This document shows positions 43,317-52,500 of a stretch of DNA of 64,000 nt, in pieces (position 1 is the stretch's first letter; every line of letters begins with the position of its first letter). The notes below the pieces were generated by a model. That model was not told where the DNA came from. It was given only the letters and a program-made list of their open reading frames with translations, and ran no database searches. This DNA comes from Alloacidobacterium sp035547425 (lineage in GTDB: Bacteria; Acidobacteriota; Terriglobia; Terriglobales; Acidobacteriaceae). A program made the position numbers and the translations under genes. Where the stretch lies: assembly GCA_035547425.1 (NCBI GenBank), contig DASZUU010000036.1:1-64000 (forward strand), in the 5' to 3' direction.

Positions 43317-44558
43317 TTACTGCGCGACGGAAGAGCAGGCGAGCAGCAACAACAAAATCCGCCGCAGGCCCAAATCTCGCCCGCGAGCGTCATACCATTC
43401 ACCCCGGGTATGGATGCCGCCGCCATCTCCGCCGGCGCCCACGGAAAGCGCGGGCACTCCCATGGAGAGGGGAATGTTGGCATCGGTCGAGGCGACGCGA
43501 GGCTCGGTACGAATACCCAAATGCCTGTCGACTGCGCGCAGGTTTTCAAAGACCATTGCCTGTTCGGGCAAGGCTCCGGCGGGGCGGTCGCCGATTGTCT
43601 CGATCGAGAAGCGCAGCGCATGTTCTCGCTTTGCATCGCGATTGGCTTCGATCACTGCGTCTTCGACGGCGCGATGAATTTCGACTTCCAGCCGTATTAG
43701 CTGCTCTGTGTCGGTTGAGCGGGCGTCGAAGCGGGCGGCAGCGCGTTCGGGTATGGCATTCACCGAAGTGCCGCCTTCTATCGTCCCTACGTTGAGCGTC
43801 GTGCGCGGCTTGGTGGGCAGTGGAATTTCGCTCAGTCGGGCAATGGCCCGGCTGAGTACCACCACGGGGTTCGGTCGAGCCGCGTCGGTCCATGAATGGC
43901 CGCCGGGGCCCTGGAGGATCACCAGGTAACGGCGGCTTCCGAGGGCGTGGGTGACGGCCACTTCATGGCCTGCACCATCGAGCACAACGTGCGCGGCGAC
44001 ACGCTCCCGCCACGGGGCGTGCTGGTACAGATGCCGCATACCGCGGAGATTGCCTTCACCCTCCTCGCCCACATTGCCGATGAAGATCAGATCGCAGGCC
44101 GGCTGAATTTCGGCATGGCGCAAGGCTGCCGCAATGGCCAGCAGGGCGACCACGCCCGCGCCGTTGTCGCAGGCTCCGGGGGCGGACAAACGCGATCCGG
44201 TTAACTGCGGCTGGATGGGGGTGTCGGCGGGGAAGACGGTATCGATGTGAGCCGAGAGCAGCACGCATCGCTCTTTCGGGCCTTCGCCGCCCCGGCATAT
44301 GGCGATGGCGTTACCGATAGCGTCTGTCTGCACATCCTGAAGGCCAAGCTCGCGAAATTTGCCATTCAGCCATGCGGCTCTCGCTTTTTCTCCGAATGGA
44401 GGCGCGGCCACGGTGACTAATTCGCGCTGCCAGCCCATGATCTGCTGCTCGTGCAGATGGAGCCATCGAAAGGCCTCGTGCACGCGGCGAAAGGCGGCAA
44501 TCTGCCCGATGCGCGCAAATGCGGTGGCTGGAGACGAGGGCAAACCTGTGGCGGACAT
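43317..44558 (-). CDS. M20-family metallopeptidase
   Basis: A 413-residue zinc aminoacylase/carboxypeptidase-like enzyme. Metal ligands and catalytic residues of clan MH are visible: SAHIDTVFP (His and Asp), GACDNGAGV (bridging Asp), GNVGEEGEGN (Glu-Glu), and GIHTRGEWYD (C-terminal His). A dimerisation/lid domain lies between (about residues 200-310). Family members hydrolyse di- or tripeptides or acyl-amino acids. There is no signal peptide, so it is cytoplasmic. The substrate cannot be read from sequence. Confidence 0.9.
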   Translation of the reverse strand: MSATGLPSSPATAFARIGQIAAFRRVHEAFRWLHLHEQQIMGWQRELVTVAAPPFGEKARAAWLNGKFRELGLQDVQTDAIGNAIAICRGGEGPKERCVLLSAHIDTVFPADTPIQPQLTGSRLSAPGACDNGAGVVALLAIAAALRHAEIQPACDLIFIGNVGEEGEGNLRGMRHLYQHAPWRERVAAHVVLDGAGHEVAVTHALGSRRYLVILQGPGGHSWTDAARPNPVVVLSRAIARLSEIPLPTKPRTTLNVGTIEGGTSVNAIPERAAARFDARSTDTEQLIRLEVEIHRAVEDAVIEANRDAKREHALRFSIETIGDRPAGALPEQAMVFENLRAVDRHLGIRTEPRVASTDANIPLSMGVPALSVGAGGDGGGIHTRGEWYDARGRDLGLRRILLLLLACSSVAQ

Positions 44559-44859
44559 TAAGATTCAGCCTAGCATCTGTTGCCGGGATTGCCGGAAGAA
44601 CGTTTTCAAGGTTAAATAGTCCCCCTCCCCCATTCTGTACTGGGATTGTTTATTTTCAAATACTTGCGAAATTGATTTTGTACGGAGATTGTTTATTTTC
44701 AACCGCTTAGGTGAAGGTGGGTGATTTCTGTCTTTTTTTATAGTTTATCAAATTCAGCGGTAATTCCTTGCGTATATATCTGTTTAGATTGTTTGCTTTA
44801 GATGATTGCGGGGATTGACATGATTTTGTTTGGCGTTCATCGTTTATAACCTTTACACC
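44559..44859. other. A+T-rich gene-free region
   Basis: This 301-base gap between the start of the M20 peptidase gene and the end of truA is clearly richer in A+T than its surroundings, with long T-rich runs from 44640 to 44850. No coding frame with family resemblance or tRNA-like fold was seen. It contains two near-identical 24-base direct repeats and a weaker third copy at 44787-44803. It probably carries the promoter of the peptidase gene. Confidence 0.6.
44636..44702 (+). repeat. 24-base direct repeats
   Basis: Copies at 44636-44659 and 44679-44702 differ at two positions and share the core GATTGTTTATTTTCAA after TGTAC; start-to-start distance is 43 bases, about four helical turns. That spacing would place two bound proteins on the same face of the DNA. 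Confidence 0.65.
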
Positions 44860-45675
44860 TCATGGATGTTCTATTTTTCCGTAGTCCACGGAGACCAGGA
44901 ACAGGCCTCGGGCGGGGGCGGTGGGGCCGGCTTCGGAGCGGGCGTGGGATGCCAGAATTTGAGGGATGGCGTTTATTGGGATATGGCCACGGCCTATATC
45001 CAGAAAAGTGCCCACCAGGTTTCGCACCATGTGGTGTAGAAATCCTGAGCCATGGACGCGATAGATGAGCAGATCGTCCTCGGTGTCCCATGAGGATGAA
45101 AAAATTGTCTTCACTGTCGAGACGGCTTCTTCGGGGGAGGAGCGCTGCGTCCTATCCGGGTCACTAGCGGCAAATGAGGCAAAGTCGTGCTCGCCGATGA
45201 CGGATGAGGCGGCTTCGCGAATGGCATCGATATTCAGGGGCCAGTTGCATGCGTATACATATCGGGAAAGCCAGGGCGGGCAAATTTCGTCGCGAAAGAT
45301 GCGGTATTCGTAGCGTTTGCCAACGGCAGAATGTCGCGCATGGAAGTCAATGGGAGCTCGCGCGGCCTGAAGCACGCGGATCGAGCCGGGAAGGGCGCGA
45401 TTCAAGGCTCTGTGGAAATTTTCCGGAGGAATATTTGCCGAAAGGGCGAAGCTGGCTACCTGTCCCAGGGCATGAACCCCGGCGTCGGTGCGTCCGCTGC
45501 CTTGCGGCAATACGCGCTCGCCGGTAATGCGCTCGACGGCATCGGCCAGAGTGCCCTGAATCGTGACCCGGTCGGGCTGCACCTGCCACCCGTGAAAGTC
45601 GGTTCCATCGTAGGAGAGCACCAGTTTCCAGCCAGAGAGGGGCGGGCGGCCAGCCGGTTGAAATTTCTCAATCAT
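44860..45675 (-). CDS. truA: tRNA pseudouridine(38-40) synthase
   Basis: A 271-residue TruA with N-terminal KLVLSYDGTDFHGWQVQP, the catalytic Asp in GSGRTDAGVHALGQVASF, and the C-terminal GSGFLHHMVRNLVGTFLDIG. It isomerises uridines in the anticodon arm of many tRNAs. ATG 45675 is chosen; an ATG at 45705 would add ten residues. The gene stands alone on the - strand, divergent from tolC. Confidence 0.95.
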   Translation of the reverse strand: MIEKFQPAGRPPLSGWKLVLSYDGTDFHGWQVQPDRVTIQGTLADAVERITGERVLPQGSGRTDAGVHALGQVASFALSANIPPENFHRALNRALPGSIRVLQAARAPIDFHARHSAVGKRYEYRIFRDEICPPWLSRYVYACNWPLNIDAIREAASSVIGEHDFASFAASDPDRTQRSSPEEAVSTVKTIFSSSWDTEDDLLIYRVHGSGFLHHMVRNLVGTFLDIGRGHIPINAIPQILASHARSEAGPTAPARGLFLVSVDYGKIEHP

Positions 45676-45964
45676 TTGGAGCGTCCAACGCTGAGGATAA
45701 AACATCAAAAGGCTGCGATATACTCAGCTTTTCCTGTCAGGGTGGAATTTTTTGCGTCTGTTTTCTACGACATGTCTGTCGAATCCACGGAACGAAGACC
45801 GGATGGAGCACGTATAGACAGAGAGTAACTCTCAAAGAAGTTACGCAACAGTCAACCTGTGTGCCTGGCATCGTCGGGTCGCGCAAGAGAAAGGGCAAGC
45901 GCGTCTCAAAGAGCATTATGCGTCTTTGGACGGTTCGCTCAAGAGTTTTTCGATGGAGAGGCGA

Positions 45965-48205
45965 ATGGAATTTGTCAGCGAACGCCGTGAAATATTGAAG
46001 CCGAAAGGCGCGTTCTTTTTAAAATTGCGGGCTACGGCCGCGATTGCCATGATTCTGGCCAGCACTGCGCCTTCCTGGGCGCTGCAACAGGCGCCTGCCG
46101 CAGCGCAGGCCACAGTTCCGGCGAATGCAGCGGCTACGGATCCGGCGCTTCAGGGTTTGCCGCCGGAACCGGCTCCTAATTACACGCAGCCGCTGTATAT
46201 GCGTCCGACGGAGCGAAATTTTACCAGTCCGCGCGGTTACTGGCCGAATCCTTTGAAGCCCTATACGCCGACAGATGTTCCCGTTTCACGGTTTACGAAT
46301 TCGATCCGGCTGACGGACCTGGTGAAGAACGGCAAGATTTATCTGAGCCTGAGCGATGCTGTTCTACTGGCGCTTGAGAATAACTATGATATCGCGATCC
46401 AACGCATCAACCTGGATATTGCCGATACCGACATTCTGCGCGCTCATTCGGGAACGAATCTTCTGCTGGGCGTTGGCAGCGGCCTGGTAACGAACACTCT
46501 GGGCGGCGCGGGACAGACAGTTACGGGCGGCGGCGGTCCCGGCGGAACCAGCGCGGCATCCGGCGGCGCGGGCACCGGCACGGGCGGCCAGGCTTTGACC
46601 ACGAATGGCACGGGACCTGTTCCGGAGGCGCTCGATCCCACGCTGACCGGCGCTATTCAGCTTCAGCGGCAGACGATTCCGCAGTCCAGCCCGGCATTTA
46701 CGGGAACGCCTGCGTTGACGCAGAACAATGACTCATACAATTTCGGCTATAACCAGGGATTCCTCACCGGCACGTCTTTGAGCCTGACCTTCAACAACAG
46801 CCGCACCACGACCAATAATATTTTTACCGCCTACAGCCCGCAGCTGCAGTCGACGTTCAATGCGCAGCTGACGCAGCATCTGCTGCAGGGCTTTGGATGG
46901 GGCATTAACGGGCGCTTTATCGCACAGGCGAAAAACGACCGGCGTATTGCGGATTCAGCGTTCAGGGCACAGCTGCTGTACACCATTAACCAGGTGGAGA
47001 ACATCTACTGGGGCCTGGTCAGCGCGTATGAGGATTTGCAGGCAAAGCAGCGCGCGCTGGAGCAGTCTTCGCAACTGCTCTCCGATGATAAGAAACAACT
47101 GGAAATTGGAACACTGGCTCCGCTTGACGTGGTGAGCGCGAACAGCGCAGTCGAGACGGACAAGCAGGCGCTCATTTCTTCGCAGAGCAATCTTGAGTAC
47201 CAGCAGCTGCTGATGAAGCAGGCTATCTCGCGCAGTCTCGATGATCCGACGCTGGCAAATGCGCCGGTGATTCCTACGGACCGTGTGAGCCTGATTCCGA
47301 TGCCGGAAGAGACCGCGTCGGCGGATGACCTGGTACGCCAGGCGGATGCGAACAGCCCGGCAATCGAGCAGTCGATCATTACGCTAAAGAATGATGAGCT
47401 CACGCTGAAAGGCGCGAAGAACGGCCTTCTGCCGGTGGTGGATGTGTATGCGTTTTATGGAGCCGCGGCTTTGGGCGGATCGCAGAATCCGGGATGCGTT
47501 AACTTCGGCTTGACGGGAGAGACGCCCTGCAGCCCGGGTACATATCCAACCGTCAACTACTCCAACACGTTCCAGAACCTGTTCAACAGCAGCGGGCCGG
47601 ATAAGGGCGTAGGCTTCAATATCAGCATTCCGATCCGCAACCGCTTTGCGCAGTCGGTGCAGGCGCGCTCGGAGCTGGAATATCGCCAGGCGCAGATGCG
47701 TTTGCAGCAGCTTTACGTGCAGACGCGCATGAACGTGGTGAACCAGCAGTTTGCGCTCACAAACGATCGCGCTGCTCTGCAATCGGCCATTGCTACGCGC
47801 GATTATGACCAGCAGAGCCTGGATGCCGAGTTGAAGAAACTGCACTTGGGAGCTTCGACCACGGCGCTGGTACTGCAACAGCAGCGCGCGCTGGCAATCG
47901 CGGAAAACACGGTGATCTCGTCGACGGCGAAGTATGCCATTGACCGCGCGGCGCTTTCGCAGATTCTGGCCAGTACGCTGGACCGTTACGGCATCAGCAT
48001 TGCCGAGGCGGCAACGGGAACGATCACGCAGCAGCCTACGATTCCGGGCCTGGAGCCGGCGAAGAAGCTGCCTGAAGTGAATCTGCCGGGGCAGCAGGAG
48101 AATCTGCAGAAGCAACAGCAGCAGCCTACGCCGGAGCCGCAGAACCGGCCACAGCCGAATCAGCCGCTGCCGCCGCAACCGACAGCTCCACAGCAGCCGC
48201 AGTAG
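45965..48205 (+). CDS. TolC-family outer membrane efflux protein with low-complexity insert and tail
   Basis: A 746-residue protein. A signal peptide (ATAAIAMILASTAPSWA) precedes an Ala/Pro-rich lead, then two OEP domains: SLSDAVLLALENNYDIAIQR ... AQLLYTINQVENIYWGLVSAY and a second repeat ending AKYAIDRAALSQILAST. Between them lie a Gly/Ala/Thr-rich insert (about residues 185-225) and a Cys-containing loop (NPGCVNFGLTGETPC). The C-terminus is a Pro/Gln-rich tail. TolC proteins form trimeric outer-membrane and periplasmic tunnels for efflux or type I secretion. No pump genes are adjacent. The start is ATG 45965, preceded by GGAGAGG. Confidence 0.88.
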   Translation: MEFVSERREILKPKGAFFLKLRATAAIAMILASTAPSWALQQAPAAAQATVPANAAATDPALQGLPPEPAPNYTQPLYMRPTERNFTSPRGYWPNPLKPYTPTDVPVSRFTNSIRLTDLVKNGKIYLSLSDAVLLALENNYDIAIQRINLDIADTDILRAHSGTNLLLGVGSGLVTNTLGGAGQTVTGGGGPGGTSAASGGAGTGTGGQALTTNGTGPVPEALDPTLTGAIQLQRQTIPQSSPAFTGTPALTQNNDSYNFGYNQGFLTGTSLSLTFNNSRTTTNNIFTAYSPQLQSTFNAQLTQHLLQGFGWGINGRFIAQAKNDRRIADSAFRAQLLYTINQVENIYWGLVSAYEDLQAKQRALEQSSQLLSDDKKQLEIGTLAPLDVVSANSAVETDKQALISSQSNLEYQQLLMKQAISRSLDDPTLANAPVIPTDRVSLIPMPEETASADDLVRQADANSPAIEQSIITLKNDELTLKGAKNGLLPVVDVYAFYGAAALGGSQNPGCVNFGLTGETPCSPGTYPTVNYSNTFQNLFNSSGPDKGVGFNISIPIRNRFAQSVQARSELEYRQAQMRLQQLYVQTRMNVVNQQFALTNDRAALQSAIATRDYDQQSLDAELKKLHLGASTTALVLQQQRALAIAENTVISSTAKYAIDRAALSQILASTLDRYGISIAEAATGTITQQPTIPGLEPAKKLPEVNLPGQQENLQKQQQQPTPEPQNRPQPNQPLPPQPTAPQQPQ

Positions 48206-48220
48206 GTTGCTGCAGGACAT

Positions 48221-48252
48221 AAAAAGGCCCGATCATTTGATCGGGCTTTTTT
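48221..48252 (+). terminator. Bidirectional Rho-independent terminator after tolC
   Basis: GCCCGATCA and TGATCGGGC form a nine-pair stem with A-run before and TTTTTT after, so it works for the tolC transcript and can stop aroA-strand transcription as well. It lies 15 bases past the tolC stop. Confidence 0.88.
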
Positions 48253-48290
48253 ATTGTGGGAGAAGAGCGCCCATTCCGTATCGCTGTTTT

Positions 48291-48311
48291 CACCGGCCTA
48301 AAAGACCGGTG
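48291..48311. repeat. Short inverted repeat between convergent genes
   Basis: CACCGG and CCGGTG flank the loop CCTAAAAGA, followed by TGCTTCTACC. This looks like a small hairpin repeat family common between genes in this clade, lying between tolC and aroA ends. Confidence 0.4.
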
Positions 48312-48352
48312 CTTCTACCCCGGTTCTCTGCTCTGGTTTCAGGAGATGATCT

Positions 48353-49651
48353 TTACCGTTCGGCTACCTTGTCCAGAAGCTCATAGAACTCGGGGAAGGA
48401 GATGGCGGCTGATTCTGCGCCGTGGATGACGGTATCGCCGGATGCCCGGAGGGCGGCGACGGAGAAGGCCATGGCGATGCGGTGATCGCCACCAGAGTTG
48501 ATTTCGGCTCCGTGCAAGGCCTGGCCGCCGGGGACATCGAGGCCGTCCTCGAACTCTTCGACTTCGGCTCCCATGGCGCGCAGGTTTTGCGCAACCAGGG
48601 CGATGCGGTCGGATTCCTTGACGCGGAGCTCCCTGGCATCGCGGATGCGGATGCCGTTCTGGGTGAAGGGGGCGATGGCTGCGAGCACGGGGAGCTCGTC
48701 GATGAGCTGTGCAGCAAGCGCGCCGGAGACGGTGGTTCCGGTTAAGCCGTTTGCTGGAGCATTGACCTGCACGGTGCCTACGAGCTCGCCGTTTTTCTCT
48801 TCGAGGTTGAGCACACCGATGTGCGCGCCGAGCGCGGTCAGCACATCGAGCAGCGTGGCGCGGGTTGGGTTGAGCCCGAGCGCGTCGAAGATAAGGTTAG
48901 AGCCGGGGAAGAGCGCGGCAGCGCAAAGGAAGAATGCCGCGGAGGAGATGTCGCCGGGGACAGCGGCTTCAATTGCGTGTAATTTTTGGCCGCCAACGAT
49001 GCTGACGGCATCGTTGGTGCGCTCGACTTCGGCGCCAAAGGCCCGTAGAGAAAGCTCACCGTGGTCGCGGGTGCGGACGGATTCGCGCACGGTGGTGGTG
49101 CCTTCGGCCTGCAGTCCGGCAAAGAGCAGCGCGGTTTTTACCTGGGCGCTGGGAACCGGCGTGGTGTAATCGATGCCTTTGAGCCGGCCGCCGCGAATGG
49201 TGACAGGGGCATGGCCTTCGGTAAGCATGATCTCTGCGCCCATTTGCGAGATTGGCTTGCGGACGCGCTCCATGGGGCGGCGGCTCAGGGATTCATCGCC
49301 GATCAGAGTGTAGGCGTGCGGCGTGGCGGCGAGGAGGCCGGTGAGCATGCGCATGGTCGAGCCGGAGTTGCCGCAATCGAGTGGGGAGGCGGAGCCTTGC
49401 AGGCTGCCGCTGCCGACGATTTCGATGCTGCCATCGTCTTTGCGGGTGACGGCGGCGCCCAGAGCGGCGGCGCAGCCGAGGCTGCTGGCGCAATCTGCCC
49501 CGGTAGAGAAATTGGTGAGCTTCGTGGTTCCGGTAGCGAGCGCGCTTAATAGCGCATAACGGTGGGAGATGCTCTTGTCTCCGGGAAGGCGGAGGCTGCC
49601 GAGAATGTTGCGTGCAGGCATAATGATGCGTTCAGTTTTGGTGGCAAGCAT
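48353..49651 (-). CDS. aroA: 3-phosphoshikimate 1-carboxyvinyltransferase (EPSP synthase)
   Basis: A 432-residue EPSP synthase joining PEP and shikimate-3-phosphate in aromatic amino acid synthesis. Motifs include LPGDKSISHRYALLSALA (PEP and S3P contacts), LDCGNSGSTMRMLTGLLA, and C-terminal DARELRVKESDRIALVAQNL with DHRIAMAFSVAAL. The lead MLATKTERII before MPARN is probably optional; ATG 49621 is the alternative start. The glyphosate-contact segment is LDCGNSGSTMR, with Gly in place of Ala at the class I position; class was not assessed further. Confidence 0.95.
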   Translation of the reverse strand: MLATKTERIIMPARNILGSLRLPGDKSISHRYALLSALATGTTKLTNFSTGADCASSLGCAAALGAAVTRKDDGSIEIVGSGSLQGSASPLDCGNSGSTMRMLTGLLAATPHAYTLIGDESLSRRPMERVRKPISQMGAEIMLTEGHAPVTIRGGRLKGIDYTTPVPSAQVKTALLFAGLQAEGTTTVRESVRTRDHGELSLRAFGAEVERTNDAVSIVGGQKLHAIEAAVPGDISSAAFFLCAAALFPGSNLIFDALGLNPTRATLLDVLTALGAHIGVLNLEEKNGELVGTVQVNAPANGLTGTTVSGALAAQLIDELPVLAAIAPFTQNGIRIRDARELRVKESDRIALVAQNLRAMGAEVEEFEDGLDVPGGQALHGAEINSGGDHRIAMAFSVAALRASGDTVIHGAESAAISFPEFYELLDKVAER

Positions 49652-49716
49652 TTCTTCTTATCGTAACGCACTTTGCTGCGCTCCACTTCGTTCCGCTTCG
49701 CTCAGGGTGACTCCAT

Positions 49717-49774
49717 AAATTCATTACCGAGCTTCTACGGAACTTGAATTTATTACCGAGTTTCTACAGAACTT
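49717..49774. repeat. 29-base tandem duplication spanning a stop codon
   Basis: Two adjacent copies, 49717-49745 and 49746-49774, differ at four positions. The second contains the last codons and TAG stop of the GAF-PP2C gene on the - strand; the first lies just after it. A strand-slip duplication at the 3' end of the gene is the likely origin. Confidence 0.75.
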
Positions 49775-51617
49775 TCAGGACGACTACGGTTTCGTCGTCG
49801 AAGCGGTCTTTGCCTTTTTGGAAGCGGCCTACTTCGTTGAAGATGGCTTCGGCGAGCTTGGAGGCGGATTTATGCTGGTTCTTTTTTACGACAGAGATGA
49901 GGCGCTCATCTCCGAATAAGTCACCGGCGGCATTCTGCGCGTCGACAATGCCGTCGGAGAAGAAGATCAGGGAGTCGCCGGGCTGCGTGGAAAGAGTGAA
50001 CTCCTCATACTTCACATTTGGGAACATGCCCAGGGGGAAGCCCTCGGCTTTGATGGTTTCGACTTCGCCTTCGCGGCAGAAAAGCGGTTGCACGGCGCCG
50101 GCATTGGCGATCTGCAGGGTTTGGTTCTCGTCGTTCCAGACCGAATACAGCATGGTCACATACTGCGAATCGACGCGCCGCTCCTGTAGCGCATCGTTGA
50201 GGGCCTTCAGCATCTCGGACGGCGACAGATGCTGGGTCGCCTCGGAGCGCATGATGCCGCTAACCAGTGCCGCATACAACGCTGCCGGAGCTGCCTTGCC
50301 GCTGACGTCGCCCAGCATGATTGCAGTACGGTTCGGATCATAGGGGATGAAGTCGTAGAGGTCGCCGCCGAGCGTGCGCGCGGGCAGGAAGCGCGCCGAG
50401 AACTCGGCCCGCTGGTGCTTCGGTTTTACGGGCGGGAGCAGGCGCAGCTGGACTTCGCGAGCCATGGCCAGATCGCTTTCCAGCCGCTGCTCCTGTTGCG
50501 CGACACGCTGATAGAGCCGCGCATTCTCGATGGAAATGGCAATCTGGGCGGCTAAGGTTGCCAAGGCGCGCTCATGGTCTTCGTTAAAGAAGTGGGCGCG
50601 GGTGTGCTCGATGTCGAGGATGCCGATGACCTTGCCTTTGTAGATCAGCGGCATGGCCATCTCGGAGCGCGTCTCGGCATTGAACATGTGATAGCGAGGA
50701 TCCTTGCGCACATCCGGAGCATGAATCAGGCGGCGCTCGGAGATGGCAGCGCCTACGAGGCCGCGATCGAGAGGCAGCTTCTCCTCCGGATAGAAGCGCT
50801 CGCCGAAGCGAATGGCGAAGCGGTTGTCCAGAATGTGCTCCCGCTCGTTGACGATCCAGATGGAGAACATCTGGTAATCGATGATGCGCCGCAGAAGAGT
50901 ACCGATGCGCTCGAAGAGCGATTCGAGATCGAGAATCGAGGTGAGCTCGCGGCTGATCTCATTCATTACCTGGAGCGTTTGCGCCTGACGGGAAACGCGG
51001 GTGTAAAGGCGGGCATTTTCGATGGCCTGGCCGATGCGCGAAGCCGTGAGCTTGAGCAGGTGCAAGTGCTCGGGCTGGAAATAGCCGATCTGCTCGGATT
51101 GAATGTCGATGACGCCGATGACGCGATTCTTGACGATCAGGGGGACGGCCAGCTCAGAGCGCACATCGGGATTTACGTTGATGTAGTTGGGCATCTGGCT
51201 CACATCGTTGATGAGCAGGGCTTCGCGCGTCTGGGCTACCTGGCCGACAATTCCTTTGCCGACGCGGATGCGCATCCGCTCCGCTTCCGGCGTATGGCCG
51301 ATCTGGAAGCGCATGCGCAGATCGTTGGTACGGTCATTGATGAGCAGAATGGCAAAGATGCGGTAATCGATGACGGCGCGAACGAGGTCGGCGGTACGCT
51401 GAAGCAGCGTCTGCAAATCCAGGGTGGTATTCAGGGCGTCGGCCAGGCGGACGAGAAATTCCGTCTGCAGGGGCTCCACGCGCACCTGCGACTGAGGCGA
51501 TGCAGCCTGAGAGACAGGGCGGTAATCTCCCTCGTAGCCGGGATCATTCACCGAAGGATAGACCTCGGTTGCATCATTCCGCTCTTTTCCCGTGGATCGC
51601 TGTTGCTCTTTGGTCAC
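49764..51617 (-). CDS. GAF-GAF-PP2C (SpoIIE/RsbU-type) serine phosphatase
   Basis: A 617-residue cytoplasmic protein with a short N-terminal lead, two GAF domains (about residues 50-200 starting LVRLADALNTTLDLQTLLQR, and 215-375 starting VMNEISRELTSILDLESLF), a helical linker QEQRLESDLAMAREVQLRLL, and a PP2C phosphatase (LGGDLYDFIPYD, MLGDVSGKAAPAALYAALVS, ending FDDETVVVLKVL). GAF pairs sense small ligands or redox cues. SpoIIE-type phosphatases act on phosphorylated anti-sigma antagonists. No antagonist or anti-sigma gene lies nearby, so the partner is unknown. Confidence 0.92.
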   Translation of the reverse strand: MTKEQQRSTGKERNDATEVYPSVNDPGYEGDYRPVSQAASPQSQVRVEPLQTEFLVRLADALNTTLDLQTLLQRTADLVRAVIDYRIFAILLINDRTNDLRMRFQIGHTPEAERMRIRVGKGIVGQVAQTREALLINDVSQMPNYINVNPDVRSELAVPLIVKNRVIGVIDIQSEQIGYFQPEHLHLLKLTASRIGQAIENARLYTRVSRQAQTLQVMNEISRELTSILDLESLFERIGTLLRRIIDYQMFSIWIVNEREHILDNRFAIRFGERFYPEEKLPLDRGLVGAAISERRLIHAPDVRKDPRYHMFNAETRSEMAMPLIYKGKVIGILDIEHTRAHFFNEDHERALATLAAQIAISIENARLYQRVAQQEQRLESDLAMAREVQLRLLPPVKPKHQRAEFSARFLPARTLGGDLYDFIPYDPNRTAIMLGDVSGKAAPAALYAALVSGIMRSEATQHLSPSEMLKALNDALQERRVDSQYVTMLYSVWNDENQTLQIANAGAVQPLFCREGEVETIKAEGFPLGMFPNVKYEEFTLSTQPGDSLIFFSDGIVDAQNAAGDLFGDERLISVVKKNQHKSASKLAEAIFNEVGRFQKGKDRFDDETVVVLKVL

Positions 51618-51720
51618 GCAGCTCCTGGATGGCTCAATGGATACACGAAGTGTAGACGAGTCATGATATCGCGGCCTGATGACCTCCGGCGTTCGTATGC
51701 GGTAGCGAAGCTGATACCCC

Positions 51721-52476
51721 TTAACCGGCGCTTGTCAGTTCATGGAGAATGCTAACCGATGCGCTTGCCCCGATGCGATTGGCTCCGGCGTCGAGCATGG
51801 CGTGCGCATCCTTCAAGGTGCGAATGCCTCCGGAGGCTTTTACTCCGCAGCGGGATCCGGCAACGCCCCGCAGAAGCGCCACGTCTTCCGGGGTTGCTCC
51901 GCCGGTGGAAAAGCCGGTGCTGGTCTTGAGAAAATCGACCCCGGCGGCGATGGCCAGCTCCGAGGCGCGTAGTTTTTCCTCCACCGTGAGCAGGCATGTC
52001 TCAAGAATGACTTTCACGATGGCTCCGGCATCATGGGCGATTTCCACTACGCCGCGGATATCCTGCTGAACACGATCGTTCAGTCCGGATTTCAGCATGC
52101 CGATGTTCAGAACCATATCGAGATCGTGAGCGCCGAGCTTGACCAGTTCCACGGCCTCTTCGCGCTTGGTGACGGAAAGCGATGCCCCCAGGGGAAATCC
52201 AAGAACGGTTCCGACCGGAATTCCGGTGCCGGCAAGCACGGTATGCGCGGTGCTGACCCAGGCGGGATTGACCATGGCACAGGCGAAACCATGGTGTGCC
52301 GCTTCTTCGCAAAGGCGAACGACCTGTTCGCGTGTCGCTTCAGGTTTTAGAAGTGTGTGATCGAAGACTGCGGCAAGCTCACGTCGGGAAGAAAGAGCCT
52401 GTTTGGTGAATGCTGCGGAATCGAATGTTCCGTTGTCCTTTTCTATTTCCTGGTCGAGAATCGCTGCTTTACTCAT
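51721..52476 (-). CDS. deoC: Deoxyribose-phosphate aldolase
   Basis: A 251-residue class I aldolase that splits deoxyribose 5-phosphate into acetaldehyde and glyceraldehyde 3-phosphate. The Schiff-base Lys lies in GVDFLKTSTGFSTGG, and the other active-site Lys in GVKASGGIRTL. KVILETCLLTVEEK matches the family. ATG 52476 is preferred to an in-frame GTG at 52488, whose ribosome site would overlap. It follows hpt on the same strand with 24 bases between, forming a nucleotide-salvage operon. Confidence 0.94.
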   Translation of the reverse strand: MSKAAILDQEIEKDNGTFDSAAFTKQALSSRRELAAVFDHTLLKPEATREQVVRLCEEAAHHGFACAMVNPAWVSTAHTVLAGTGIPVGTVLGFPLGASLSVTKREEAVELVKLGAHDLDMVLNIGMLKSGLNDRVQQDIRGVVEIAHDAGAIVKVILETCLLTVEEKLRASELAIAAGVDFLKTSTGFSTGGATPEDVALLRGVAGSRCGVKASGGIRTLKDAHAMLDAGANRIGASASVSILHELTSAG

Positions 52477-52500
52477 TGAGGTACTCACTCCAACTCATGC

